Source: Robiginitomaculum sp.
GTDB lineage: Bacteria > Pseudomonadota > Alphaproteobacteria > Caulobacterales > Maricaulaceae
Assembly: GCA_002733805.1 (NCBI GenBank)
Contig: NVXG01000006.1
Location: 1 to 64,000, forward strand
Direction: 5' to 3'
Length of the DNA: 64,000 bases
Shown here one piece after another: positions 35,567 through 45,056 of the stretch (the first letter of the stretch is position 1; each line of letters opens with the position of its first letter). The position numbers and the translations under genes were made by a program. The notes under the pieces were generated by a model. The model was not told the DNA's origin, searched no databases, and saw only the letters and a program-made list of their open reading frames with translations.

Positions 35567-37690
35567 ATGAAATATCGTTATATGTCTGCAAAAGAACTGC
35601 TTTTAACGGGCGTTACAGGCTTTGCAATACTGGGGCTTGCTGGACCTGCTCTGGCCCAGAGCTCTGGTGAAACGACCAGTGTGGGGCGGGATGAAATCAT
35701 TGTGACCGCCCGCAAACGTGAAGAATCACTACAAGAATACGCGGGCGCAATTACCGCAATCACGGCTGAAAGTTTGCAAACAAACCAAATTAATAATTTG
35801 CAGGACATTCGGGATTTGGTTCCCAACTTATATATTGAAGAAGCGCTGGGCGGTGCAACTACACCCAAGATATTTGTGCGTGGGATCGGAATTGATAATC
35901 CAGATTCTAGTTTTGATTCGCCAGTCGGAATATATATTGACGGTGTTTATATGGCGCGGGCATTTGGCGCTCTTACCGATTTGTATGATATTGAACAGGT
36001 TGAATTTCTGCGTGGGCCGCAAGGCACAATTTATGGGCGAAACAACTCGGCCGGGGCATTGCGGGTCATCACCAAAAAGCCATCGCTAGATACAGTCGAA
36101 GCGGGTGCCTCGATTGGTTTTGGTACCAAGTCACAGTTTAATGCGAAAGGGTTTATCAGCGTGCCTCTCGTGCAGGATAAGCTGGGTTTTCGGGCTTCCC
36201 TGAACCGGCGTGGCAATGACGGTTTTATGACGGACTTCGTGACCGGGACCAAGCTCAAAAAAGATGATCTTTGGACGGGGCGAGCCGCGTTGCTATACTC
36301 AGCCAACGCACAATGGGACATTACTGCGCGGGCTGATTTTCAAGATAATAGTGGTGTCGGAAGTGGGGCTTCTACGGTCGCGCCTGCGTTTGATGTCGAC
36401 GGCGATATTTATACCGTCCATGGTCAATTGATACCTCTAAATCAACTGACTGTGGTCGGCACCTCCATTGAGGCTAATTATAGTGGTTCCAATTTCGATT
36501 TTACCTCGATAACTGCGTATCGGACCATACAAATGAGAAATAGCGGTGGGGATGCAGACGGCACGCCTCTGTCGTTGCTTGAAGGTGCATTGCAGAATAT
36601 GGACGAAAACCAATTCACGCAGGAAGCCTTTATCACCGCAAGTTCAGATGCTAGCGGCATGAATGTTGATTGGACTGCCGGGGTTTTCTATTTTCATGAA
36701 AACATCAAGGACACCCGTAGCTTTAACGTCTTTCCGGCCATTTTTGGACCGGCAAGCACCCAGACAATTCATCAGAATATTGATGCATTTGCGGTTTATG
36801 GCGAGGCGGATTTCTCAGTTTCGGATCGCTTGACCCTTACGGCCGGTGGTCGCTTTACCACTGATTCCAAGGATGTAGATTTGTTGAGCCTCGACAATAC
36901 CCGAACCACCTCCTTTGCGGTGAATGAAGGGATTGAGGTAGACAAAGTAACTTGGAAACTGGTTGCGGACTATGCGGTATCTGATGATTTGTTTCTATAT
37001 GCCAGTGCTGGGACTGGATTTCGCTCGGGCGGCGTCGGGTTTAATCCGGCAGCTCGCAGTGCGGCAAATATTGTAAATGATATATTTGGCCCGGAAGAAT
37101 CTTTGAGCTTTGAAGCTGGATTTAAGAAAACTTTTGCGGGAGGCCGAGCGCAACTCAATGCAACATATTTCTATGTTGAATATACCAGCCTGCAATTGGC
37201 TGCTGCGGGTGCTGGCGGTATTGTGGTCAACACACCCGATGCAACCAATCACGGGTTGGAGGTGGAACTTTCGGCGCAACTGACCGATCACCTTAGTTTG
37301 AGCGGAACATTGGGAACCCAGTTTGACGAAATCAAACTATCAACGAACGTGCTCAAAAATACACCGGAATTCCAAGGTCGGGTCGGCTTGACCTACACAA
37401 ATGCCTTGCCGGGTAATATGGGTAATATCACTTTGGCTGGGGATATTAGTTACACCACGGAATATTTCGTCAATACGGCCAATACCTTGTTGGTTGGCGA
37501 TCATCCATTGGTCAACGCCATGGCGCGGTGGGATGCGCCAGAAGGAAATTGGGGAATTTCAATTACCGGCAAAAATATCACCGATGAGTATTATCCGACA
37601 TTGGGCTTCAAGATCATTCCCGGTCTGCTGGATAATGAATTCCCGAATAACCCGGCTCGGTGGCTGGCGGAAATCCACGTATCATACTAA
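35567..37690 (+). CDS. TonB-dependent outer-membrane receptor
   Basis: The 707-residue protein starts at 35567 after GGGAGGATCAA. It has a signal peptide ending PALAQ, then DEIIVTARKREESLQ (TonB box and plug start), plug motifs PNLYIEEALGG and FLRGPQGTIYGRNNSAGALRV, and a barrel with typical GFRSGGVGFNP and final AEIHVSY. It should import a rhamnose-bearing oligosaccharide or related nutrient across the outer membrane; the cargo is inferred from the neighbouring rhamnose genes. It is transcribed away from rhaD and is followed by the kinase and DeoR genes. Confidence 0.93.
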   Translation: MKYRYMSAKELLLTGVTGFAILGLAGPALAQSSGETTSVGRDEIIVTARKREESLQEYAGAITAITAESLQTNQINNLQDIRDLVPNLYIEEALGGATTPKIFVRGIGIDNPDSSFDSPVGIYIDGVYMARAFGALTDLYDIEQVEFLRGPQGTIYGRNNSAGALRVITKKPSLDTVEAGASIGFGTKSQFNAKGFISVPLVQDKLGFRASLNRRGNDGFMTDFVTGTKLKKDDLWTGRAALLYSANAQWDITARADFQDNSGVGSGASTVAPAFDVDGDIYTVHGQLIPLNQLTVVGTSIEANYSGSNFDFTSITAYRTIQMRNSGGDADGTPLSLLEGALQNMDENQFTQEAFITASSDASGMNVDWTAGVFYFHENIKDTRSFNVFPAIFGPASTQTIHQNIDAFAVYGEADFSVSDRLTLTAGGRFTTDSKDVDLLSLDNTRTTSFAVNEGIEVDKVTWKLVADYAVSDDLFLYASAGTGFRSGGVGFNPAARSAANIVNDIFGPEESLSFEAGFKKTFAGGRAQLNATYFYVEYTSLQLAAAGAGGIVVNTPDATNHGLEVELSAQLTDHLSLSGTLGTQFDEIKLSTNVLKNTPEFQGRVGLTYTNALPGNMGNITLAGDISYTTEYFVNTANTLLVGDHPLVNAMARWDAPEGNWGISITGKNITDEYYPTLGFKIIPGLLDNEFPNNPARWLAEIHVSY

Positions 37691-37700
37691 CCATTTTTCT

Positions 37701-37732
37701 CATGGCAGTGTTGGAAACTCAATGCTGCCATG
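37701..37732 (+). terminator. Hairpin between TonB receptor and kinase
   Basis: CATGGCAG at 37701-37708 pairs perfectly with CTGCCATG at 37725-37732. No T-run follows, so it is not a standard intrinsic terminator; it may lower read-through or protect the receptor mRNA. It overlaps an ATG at 37730, an argument for a later start of the kinase. Confidence 0.45.
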
Positions 37733-37753
37733 ATCTTATGGCTGACCGACTAT

Positions 37754-39184
37754 ATGTGGAGGTTCCGAATTTCAAACCGAGACAAACCATCCTTGTTGGT
37801 TATTGATATTGGAAAAACCAATTGCAAGCTCTCATTGCTGGACGGAAATGGCGCGGTCAAGATCAAGTTGATCACCCCTAATCCTGTGGATCATGATGGA
37901 TTGTATCCAGCCTTTGCAACTGATGCACTTTGGGCATGGATTTTGACGGGGCTGGCTGAAATCGCCAAACTGGAAATCATCAATTTTATATGTGTGGCCA
38001 CCCACGGTGCGGCTGCGGCTTTGGTTAATCCCAAGCTATCCGACAGCGGTCTTGCTTTGCCAATTCTGGACTATGAATGGGATGGAGTTTGTGAATTTGA
38101 TGCTGATTACGAGAGTATCCGTCCCGATTTTGCAGAGACGTTTTCACCGGGCCTGAGTGCTGGGTTAAATCTGGGGCGGCAATTGTATTGGCAGTCCCGC
38201 AAATACCCGACCCAGTTTCGTTCGGTCACTTATATTTTACCATTGGCACAATACTGGTCCTGGCGTTTGTCGGGCACGGCTAGTTGCGAAATATCTGCGC
38301 TGGGTACGCATACTGATTTATGGAATCCAGTTCGCAAAACTTGGTCCTCGATGGTGTTGGGCCAAGGTTGGCAGGACAAGTTTGCGCCACTCTCGCCAGC
38401 TTGGTGGCCGGTCGGTACGATCTTACCCGCATTGGCGACACAAACCGGAATATCGACCAATTGCCAGATACTGACCGGAGTCCATGATAGCAATGCCGGG
38501 TATGCGCGGTTCTTGAATTTGCAAGGTGGCGAAAAACCGACACTTGTTTCAACCGGCACTTGGGCGATCAGTATGTGCCCTGAAGGCGATATGAAACAGT
38601 TAGATCCAGCCCGCGATATGCTGGTCAATGTTGATGTCACGGGTACTCCCATAGCCTGCGCCCGGTTCATGGGTGGCCGCGAATATGAGAAAATTTGTGA
38701 ACTTTCACAAGCTGATCTCGATGGAGCCATATCGGTTGAAGATGTTGCGGCGCTAATAACGGATGGCATTTTTGCAATCGGAGATTTCAGCAATGGATTG
38801 GGGCCGGTAGCTGGCCAGAGTGGTCGTTTGATCGGGCAGGCAGAAAACGGTCGAGCACTGGCCACAATGACCGCCGCCTTGATGATTGATCTGGAACTGG
38901 AGCTATTGGGGGCAAACGGACCTGTTGTGATCGAGGGAAATTTTGCTCGAAATTCTATCTTGTGTGAATTGGTCGCGACATTGCGACCGAAGCAAAAAAT
39001 TCGAAAGTTGCTTAACCCTGACGGTATCGCGCAAGGTTGTTTTCGGTTGTTGCACTGGCAGAACAAGAAAATGCCAGAGCCTAAGCAGCTCGACTGCAAA
39101 CCTTTGAGGCTTGATCAATTGGACCAATACCGCAATCAATGGCGACAATTTACCCATGAAACACCGGTGACACAAAATGCTTGA
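37754..39184 (+). CDS. FGGY-family sugar kinase, probable L-rhamnulose kinase
   Basis: The protein shows the FGGY fold: VIDIGKTNCKLSLLD phosphate-binding strand near the N-terminus, ATHGAAAALV, an ILDYEWDG segment, the second nucleotide motif STGTWAISM, and GVHDSNAGYARF. It should phosphorylate rhamnulose at O1, feeding the rhaD product; specificity is inferred from the cluster. The start is uncertain: ATG 37730 lies inside a hairpin, ATG 37754 has no clear ribosome site, and GGAGG at 37758-37762 points to an ATT at 37769. From 37754 the product has 476 residues. The stop overlaps the DeoR start by eight bases. Confidence 0.85.
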   Translation: MWRFRISNRDKPSLLVIDIGKTNCKLSLLDGNGAVKIKLITPNPVDHDGLYPAFATDALWAWILTGLAEIAKLEIINFICVATHGAAAALVNPKLSDSGLALPILDYEWDGVCEFDADYESIRPDFAETFSPGLSAGLNLGRQLYWQSRKYPTQFRSVTYILPLAQYWSWRLSGTASCEISALGTHTDLWNPVRKTWSSMVLGQGWQDKFAPLSPAWWPVGTILPALATQTGISTNCQILTGVHDSNAGYARFLNLQGGEKPTLVSTGTWAISMCPEGDMKQLDPARDMLVNVDVTGTPIACARFMGGREYEKICELSQADLDGAISVEDVAALITDGIFAIGDFSNGLGPVAGQSGRLIGQAENGRALATMTAALMIDLELELLGANGPVVIEGNFARNSILCELVATLRPKQKIRKLLNPDGIAQGCFRLLHWQNKKMPEPKQLDCKPLRLDQLDQYRNQWRQFTHETPVTQNA

Positions 39185-39995
39185 AACACAACGACACGCA
39201 ATCATCTTGGAATTGTTGAGCAGTGAGGGTAGTGCATCACTCAAAAGCTTGATCCACGAAGTAGGGGCTTCAGAAGCAACTTTGCGCCGGGATTTGGTAA
39301 AACTGGCAGCACGCGGTGAACTTCGCCAAGTACGTGGCGGTGCAGTTTCCCTTGATTTGCAAAAGAACACAGCCCGGCGTTTGCGTCTGGAAGGTTCGGC
39401 ATTTGACACAAATGTAGAGGTCGAAGTTGCGGCCAAACGGGCTATTGCCAAGTATGCCGTGGATAGTTGTGAAGATGGCGAATCCATTATCATCAACGGT
39501 GGCACCACCACGTTTCACATGAGTAACTATTTGCAAAATCGTTCTATGAGTATTCTGACCAATTCACTGGCCTTGGGGGTGGAGTTGATTGAGCGTAGCG
39601 CCAACCGAGTTATGTTCCCGGCCGGTGAAGCCAACCGGAAATTGAATTTCATATTAAACCCGCTGGATGATTCTGTGACGGATTCTTTTCGCGCTTCAAA
39701 ATATTTTCTAAGTTGTCGCGGCGTCAATCCAAAGGGCGTGCAAGAAGCTGACCCCTTGGTGGCACTGGCCGAGCAACGTTTATCCAAGCTGGCCCAGCAG
39801 ACCATTTTATTGGTTGATGCGACAAAAATTGGCAAAAGTTCTAGTTTTGCAGCATTTGATCTTGATCATATTGATCAAGTCATCACCGATGAACGGGTCA
39901 CTCAAGAAGACTTAAGAATGTTTGCAGAGCATGGGGTTGAGGTCGTGATTGTCGAGCGAGCCGCGCATCAACGCAATGCAGAGTACAGGGCTTGA
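39177..39995 (+). CDS. DeoR-family transcriptional regulator
   Basis: The 272-residue protein has an N-terminal winged helix-turn-helix (ETQRHAIILELLSSEGSASLKSLIHEVGASEATLRRDLVKL, about 2-45) followed by RQVRGGAVSL, and a DeoR C-terminal effector domain with INGGTTTFHM (phosphate-binding-like loop) and LVDATKIGKSSS. Such domains bind sugar phosphates. Its start overlaps the kinase stop, so it is translationally coupled. It probably represses the two arms of the rhamnose locus, as the DeoR-type RhaR does in Rhizobium; the repeats at 35441-35535 are the likely site. Confidence 0.92.
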   Translation: MLETQRHAIILELLSSEGSASLKSLIHEVGASEATLRRDLVKLAARGELRQVRGGAVSLDLQKNTARRLRLEGSAFDTNVEVEVAAKRAIAKYAVDSCEDGESIIINGGTTTFHMSNYLQNRSMSILTNSLALGVELIERSANRVMFPAGEANRKLNFILNPLDDSVTDSFRASKYFLSCRGVNPKGVQEADPLVALAEQRLSKLAQQTILLVDATKIGKSSSFAAFDLDHIDQVITDERVTQEDLRMFAEHGVEVVIVERAAHQRNAEYRA

Positions 39996-40918
39996 CCAGC
40001 CAATTCGATTGCGTCGCGGGCTGCACTAACTTCATGGGTCAGCAAGGTATAGCCATGGATGACACCGGGAACCTCGTGCAAGTGAGCTTGTCCGCCCGCT
40101 TTGTTTATCTTTGTCGCCAATTGGCGACTGTCATCGCGCAATACATCCAGCCCCGCCCCATTGATGAACGCTGGCGGCAATTCGCCCAAATCAGCCAAAA
40201 GCGGCGAGGCCATTGGCAAAGTACGATCTTCTTTTTTGGCCACATACAACGAGTAGAACAGCTCCATGGCATCCGCCCCCATACCAAATCCCTCCGAAAA
40301 CAAAGTTCGCGAGGCAGAGGTGCTGGTCATGTCGAACACACCATAGAACAGGAGCATGAAGCGTAGCCATGTTTGCTTTGTGTCGCGCAACGAAATGGCA
40401 GTGGACAGGGCTAGATTGGCCCCGGCAGATGCGCCGCCAATTGCTAGCTTTTGCGGGTTCATGCCCAACTTGCTTGCATTTGCATAAATGGACCGCGCAG
40501 CGGCCACACAATCATCAACCGGATCCGGAAATCGGTGGTCAGGAGCCAGTACGTAATCGACGGAAACAATGCGAACCTTGCTGGCCAGAGCCAAGTGTCG
40601 CAGCTTTACATCTTCGGTATCCAGATCACCAACGATCCAGCCTCCGCCATGAAAATAAATCAAACCAGGTGCCTGTTTTCGCTCACCGACCGCATCATAT
40701 ATGCGAATTTTGCATGGGCCAAAAGCACCTTCGACAAATGTATCGCGAACCAATGCCAGTTCTGGTGGGTTCTGGTTCATTGCCGCAAATTCCTCGCGGG
40801 CGCGCTGGCGCATTTCGGCCGGTTCAACCGATGTCATGGGCGGACGAGATTCCATGCGCTCTTTCATCCGGGCCAGCGATGGTTTCATCTCCGGGTCGAT
40901 TTCAAATTCGTCACGCAT
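39968..40918 (-). CDS. Alpha/beta hydrolase, hormone-sensitive-lipase type esterase
   Basis: The 316-residue protein has the HSL-family HGGGWIVGD oxyanion loop, the nucleophile in GGASAGANLAL, an Asp in GLDVLRDDSRQ and His in GVIHGYTLL. It probably removes acetyl or other short acyl groups; in a sugar-uptake locus it may deacetylate an imported oligosaccharide, though it has no signal peptide. Its 3' end overlaps the 3' end of the DeoR gene by 28 bases in convergent orientation. Confidence 0.9.
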   Translation of the reverse strand: MRDEFEIDPEMKPSLARMKERMESRPPMTSVEPAEMRQRAREEFAAMNQNPPELALVRDTFVEGAFGPCKIRIYDAVGERKQAPGLIYFHGGGWIVGDLDTEDVKLRHLALASKVRIVSVDYVLAPDHRFPDPVDDCVAAARSIYANASKLGMNPQKLAIGGASAGANLALSTAISLRDTKQTWLRFMLLFYGVFDMTSTSASRTLFSEGFGMGADAMELFYSLYVAKKEDRTLPMASPLLADLGELPPAFINGAGLDVLRDDSRQLATKINKAGGQAHLHEVPGVIHGYTLLTHEVSAARDAIELAGQALYSALR

Positions 40919-41036
40919 TGGGTGCTCCTGAAACTAAAAAGAATTTCGTCTCAAATGTTACAGTATTTCCAGCCTTCCCCCAAGTAAAAACCTGAACAAT
41001 CAAGCCGCTTATTGCATCGTGAAAGAGATTTATATC

Positions 41037-42398
41037 ATGGCCAAGCAAAAACAAAAATTGCCAGTTTCCATCAAGGTGGGGTGGGCTGTGGGTGAGTTGG
41101 CCGTGGCCAGTTATATCGGGTTGACCATCGCATTTTTGCTTTTCTATTCCACGCAAGCGTTGGGTATATCGCCTTGGTTGGCCGGACTGGTGTTGTTGGC
41201 ACCCCGTCTGTGGGACGCCTTTACCGATCCGCTTATGGGGGCCATTTCAGACCGGACCCGCAGCAAGATGGGTCGCCGCCGACCTTATCTTTTGGTTGGT
41301 TCTGTATTGCTGGGTTTAAGTATTGCCGGCTTGTTTGCCGCACCGGTGGAAGCCAGCGAAATGCATAAAGCGCTGTATGTACTTTTGTTCTATTTTTTGG
41401 CCAGCACGGCGATCACAATTTATGATGTGCCGTATTCGTCAATGATGGCGGAAATGACCGATGATTATGACGAGAGAACCTTGTTGACCGGATACAAAAT
41501 GGTTGCGGCCCGTTTGGGTATTCTGGCCATTTTATTTGCTGTGCCGGCAGTATTTGGCTCCGGCGATAATTTAGCCGAAGGGTTCCGTTGGGTCGGCTTT
41601 GGATTTGGTGGGTTTATTATTTTGACTGGCCTTGCTTCATTTTTTCTGACCAAGAATGCGCCCAGACTAGAAAAACCTGTGTCCAGTTTTCGGGTAAAAG
41701 ACGAGATCAATGCCATTCGGCACAACAAGCCATTTCGGGCGCTGTGGATTGTATTTTTCTTTCAAAATCTGGCGATTGGGGCCAGTGCCACAACCTTGCT
41801 CTATATGCTGACTGTCGTGGTGCAATTGGCCCCGAACCTGATTGGTTCGTTTATGGCAATCGGCGCGGTTACCGCGACCATTGTGACCCCAATATGGGTC
41901 ATGGTTGGCCGCAAAATATCGAAGCGTAAAAGCTATTATGTGGCGCTGGTATTGAGTGTCTTGGCACCGATACCGATGCTGTTCATTCAACCGGGTGCTT
42001 ATGCCGTTCTGATTTTTATTCTGATTTTTATTGGAACCAGCGAAGCCGCAAATCAGATTTTTCCAAATGCGATGGTACCGGATACCGTCGAGATTGACGA
42101 ATTGCAAACCGGCGAACGCCGTGAAGGTGCGATCTTCGGGGCATGGGCTTTTTGCCGTAAAGTCGGGATGACCGGCGGGGCATTTCTGGTTAGTCTGCTT
42201 TTATCCGCATCCGGGTTTGTCCAGGGTGCTGGTGCGGACGCACAACCCGAATCTGCATTGCTGGGTGTGCGGCTGGGTTATGCGTTATTACCAATCTGCT
42301 TGTGGATTATCGCATTGCTATTATTGCGGCGATACAAACTGACCGAAGAAATTTTTAACGAAACCAAAGCACAAATTGCCGCCAAAAATCAGGCCTGA
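41037..42398 (+). CDS. GPH-type sugar:cation symporter (MFS)
   Basis: The 453-residue membrane protein has 12 predicted helices and the GPH-family loop RLWDAFTDPLMGAISDRTRSKMGRRRPYLL between helices 2 and 3, with YDVPYSSMMAEMTDDYDERT later. It should move a sugar or oligosaccharide across the inner membrane with H+ or Na+. No ABC transporter is seen in the locus, so this is the likely inner-membrane step after the TonB receptor. ATG 41037 was preferred to the in-frame GTG six codons earlier. Confidence 0.92.
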   Translation: MAKQKQKLPVSIKVGWAVGELAVASYIGLTIAFLLFYSTQALGISPWLAGLVLLAPRLWDAFTDPLMGAISDRTRSKMGRRRPYLLVGSVLLGLSIAGLFAAPVEASEMHKALYVLLFYFLASTAITIYDVPYSSMMAEMTDDYDERTLLTGYKMVAARLGILAILFAVPAVFGSGDNLAEGFRWVGFGFGGFIILTGLASFFLTKNAPRLEKPVSSFRVKDEINAIRHNKPFRALWIVFFFQNLAIGASATTLLYMLTVVVQLAPNLIGSFMAIGAVTATIVTPIWVMVGRKISKRKSYYVALVLSVLAPIPMLFIQPGAYAVLIFILIFIGTSEAANQIFPNAMVPDTVEIDELQTGERREGAIFGAWAFCRKVGMTGGAFLVSLLLSASGFVQGAGADAQPESALLGVRLGYALLPICLWIIALLLLRRYKLTEEIFNETKAQIAAKNQA

Positions 42399-42401
42399 TG
42401 C

Positions 42402-44954
42402 CTATGGTTTCATGACCATGTTGAGGTTTTGACAATTGCCCTCAACAGCCTGTGTTTTGCTGTCGAGACTATAGCCTGATGGCGCGATAATTTCGATTTC
42501 CATATCGGCGGGTGCTTGCAGGGTCAATGTAATGCCTTCGGGTGTGCGCTTCCAGCTTACCTCGACCTGTCCCAAGGGCGTTGGATATGCTCCTTCAACG
42601 TGATCCAGATTGCCAAATTGTGGGGCAAGCCGTATTCTTTTGAACCCGGCACTAACCGGCTGCACTCCCAAAGAATATCGGGATAACTGGTAAACAGGCG
42701 TGGCTGAAAATACATGGCAAAGGCTGGCTGAGGGCTCAAAACTTTCCCACAATGTAGTGGCTCCGGCTTTCAGCATGGGTTGGTAATAATCACGCATGTG
42801 GGCCAAAACCAAATCATAACGGCCGGATCGGGCAAATGCTTCATATAAAAAATGGCAATACAGCGTGTTGGCGCGAACCACATCTTTTTCTTCATGAAAT
42901 TCTGGAGCATGAACGAAAATGGGTGGGGCCGCCGTGAATTTCAGAGTTTTCTCATCTGTAATCGTTTCAATGATCGCCGGTATCCGATCGGCCGGAGTCA
43001 AATCAAAAGCAATCATCAACGCATTGGTTTGTTGTGAAATGCGAATTCCCTGCTGTCCGGTTTCGGGATCAACCTCGTCGACATAGGCTCGGCGGTCTTC
43101 ATTCCAGTGACGGGTATTTAGCGCGTGTTTCACCTGCTCTGACATACGGGCATATCTGGTGTGAGCGCGATGGCTTTCGATCAGGTTTGCCAATCTGGAA
43201 GCCGCCGCCAATGCTGCCGCATAAAGCGCATTGATCGGTGCCGATTCGCCATTTCGCCCAATATCAGCCCACTCGATAAAATGCCAAAATGGGATATTGG
43301 CCAACAGGTTATTCTGGTCCGTCTGACGGGCAAACCAAGCCAAGGCTTTCTCGATGGTCGGATACATTTGTTCCACCAGGTTTTCATCGCCACTGGAAAG
43401 CCAGTATTTTTCGACGCCGATAATCCAGTGCAATGTGAAATCCGGAATAAACACCCCATCGCCTCGATGATCGCCGGTTGTGTACATTTGCAATAACCCG
43501 TCAACCCGCTGGGTTTCGGCGGCGTGTTGTAAAAACTGTCGGCCCAGAGAATAGGAACTGGGTCCAAATGCTGCTTCGGCGATGTCCAAATGGATAACCC
43601 CATCACAGACCCATTGGCGTTTTTCCCGCCCCGGGCAATCTTCAAATGCGTCATGCATGCATTGTAATGCGGTATGGCGACCCACGTCCCATAACTGGTT
43701 GAGGACCGGATCATTACAGGCAAATGCTCCATCAAATGCCGCTGGAAAGTTGATCGTATTAACTTCGACATGATGGATTTTCAGTCCCTTCGGGGCATTG
43801 CGAACTGTAATTTGCAAGGCCCGAATGGCGGTAAACTCAAATTTCTCAAACTGTTGTCGGCCCGGTTTGGCGGTGTAGCGAAACAGGTGTGCAAAGGTCA
43901 GGTGATCCGGCCGCTTCAGTCCAGATTTGGGGTCTTGGTCGTTAAATTCGCCGGGAAGGGATTCGCCGGCTGCCACTTCGATGATCTCACCACCTTTGGC
44001 TTCAATATCGATCCGAGGGAAACCAGTTACATAAGGGTCGAACATCAACAAAATCGTTGCGTCCTTCCCGTCCATGGTTGTGACAATCGTTGCATCTTTA
44101 TCCGCGGTCAGTAGGCCATCTGAATTGGCAAACATTCCATTGGCTGCGGCAGAACATTCTTCTTGGTACAACCGTTGATCAACGTCCAGATCAGGTCGTG
44201 GCGTGATTGATTGGCACCATACAACTTGTGCTGGCGATACGGGTTGCTCGGCAAGTTGCGGAATTCCCCGGGGGGTAAGGCTGGGAAATGGCTCATAGCT
44301 ACCGCGACCTGTCGCCTGCTCCGCCGCGTCACCATGAGAGACCATGAGCTGTGCTGCTGGCCAATTACTGTCATCAAACCCTGATTGGTTCCAACCTTCA
44401 GGGTGTAAGTTTGCATTAAAATCTTCAATAAAACCCTGCCCCCATCCAGTGCGAGGTACGTCTTGTCGCCACGCGGGTGCTGTTAGACATTTCCAGCTTG
44501 TATCGGACATCAATTCAAATGCTTTTCCGTCCGAATGGGCATCCAGTTCAACATACAAACCGCCATCCCCGAATATGGGTTGCCAAGCGCCTTTTGTGGT
44601 TTCGTACCAAGCCAGATCAACCCCCGGCGAGTGAACCAATACGGCAATGGAATTTGCCCCGGCGTGCAAAAATTCCGCCAGATCAATTACGTCATAGCGC
44701 ATGAAGTGCGGGCTGGCTCTGGACGGGCCACGGGAAACGAATTCGCCATTGATAAAAAGCTGATATCTACCGTCACAGGTGATCTTGATTTTGGCAGAGT
44801 CGGCCTGATCGGGCAGGGTCAATGTATTTCGAAAAAACACCCATTGATTACGCCCATCCTCGCGCCGCAAGGGTGCTAAAGCGACCAGTTTGAAATAGGC
44901 CTGATGATCAATTTTTTGATCTGGTTTCCAAATAAAATCTGCCCGCCGGTGCAT
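42402..44954 (-). CDS. GH78 alpha-L-rhamnosidase
   Basis: The 850-residue protein has a beta-sandwich N-terminal region (ITCDGRYQLFINGEFVSRGPSR), a Bac_rhamnosid-type segment with AWRQDVPRTGWGQGFIEDFNA, and the catalytic (alpha/alpha)6 domain with FEDCPGREKRQWVCDG, the conserved acidic motif of GH78, and a C-terminal beta domain. It releases L-rhamnose from glycosides. No signal peptide is visible, so it acts on imported substrate. ATG 44954 has GAGGG six bases upstream; ATG 44966 lacks a site. Its stop is four bases from that of the convergent symporter gene. Confidence 0.9.
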   Translation of the reverse strand: MHRRADFIWKPDQKIDHQAYFKLVALAPLRREDGRNQWVFFRNTLTLPDQADSAKIKITCDGRYQLFINGEFVSRGPSRASPHFMRYDVIDLAEFLHAGANSIAVLVHSPGVDLAWYETTKGAWQPIFGDGGLYVELDAHSDGKAFELMSDTSWKCLTAPAWRQDVPRTGWGQGFIEDFNANLHPEGWNQSGFDDSNWPAAQLMVSHGDAAEQATGRGSYEPFPSLTPRGIPQLAEQPVSPAQVVWCQSITPRPDLDVDQRLYQEECSAAANGMFANSDGLLTADKDATIVTTMDGKDATILLMFDPYVTGFPRIDIEAKGGEIIEVAAGESLPGEFNDQDPKSGLKRPDHLTFAHLFRYTAKPGRQQFEKFEFTAIRALQITVRNAPKGLKIHHVEVNTINFPAAFDGAFACNDPVLNQLWDVGRHTALQCMHDAFEDCPGREKRQWVCDGVIHLDIAEAAFGPSSYSLGRQFLQHAAETQRVDGLLQMYTTGDHRGDGVFIPDFTLHWIIGVEKYWLSSGDENLVEQMYPTIEKALAWFARQTDQNNLLANIPFWHFIEWADIGRNGESAPINALYAAALAAASRLANLIESHRAHTRYARMSEQVKHALNTRHWNEDRRAYVDEVDPETGQQGIRISQQTNALMIAFDLTPADRIPAIIETITDEKTLKFTAAPPIFVHAPEFHEEKDVVRANTLYCHFLYEAFARSGRYDLVLAHMRDYYQPMLKAGATTLWESFEPSASLCHVFSATPVYQLSRYSLGVQPVSAGFKRIRLAPQFGNLDHVEGAYPTPLGQVEVSWKRTPEGITLTLQAPADMEIEIIAPSGYSLDSKTQAVEGNCQNLNMVMKP

Positions 44955-45056
44955 CCTTGCCCTCATCTACTTAAATGAGCGAAAACCTTAGGCCAAACCC
45001 AGCTAGAATTAAACCACCAAGTGTATAAATCGGTCCCGGAAGCTGGGCGAAAAACT

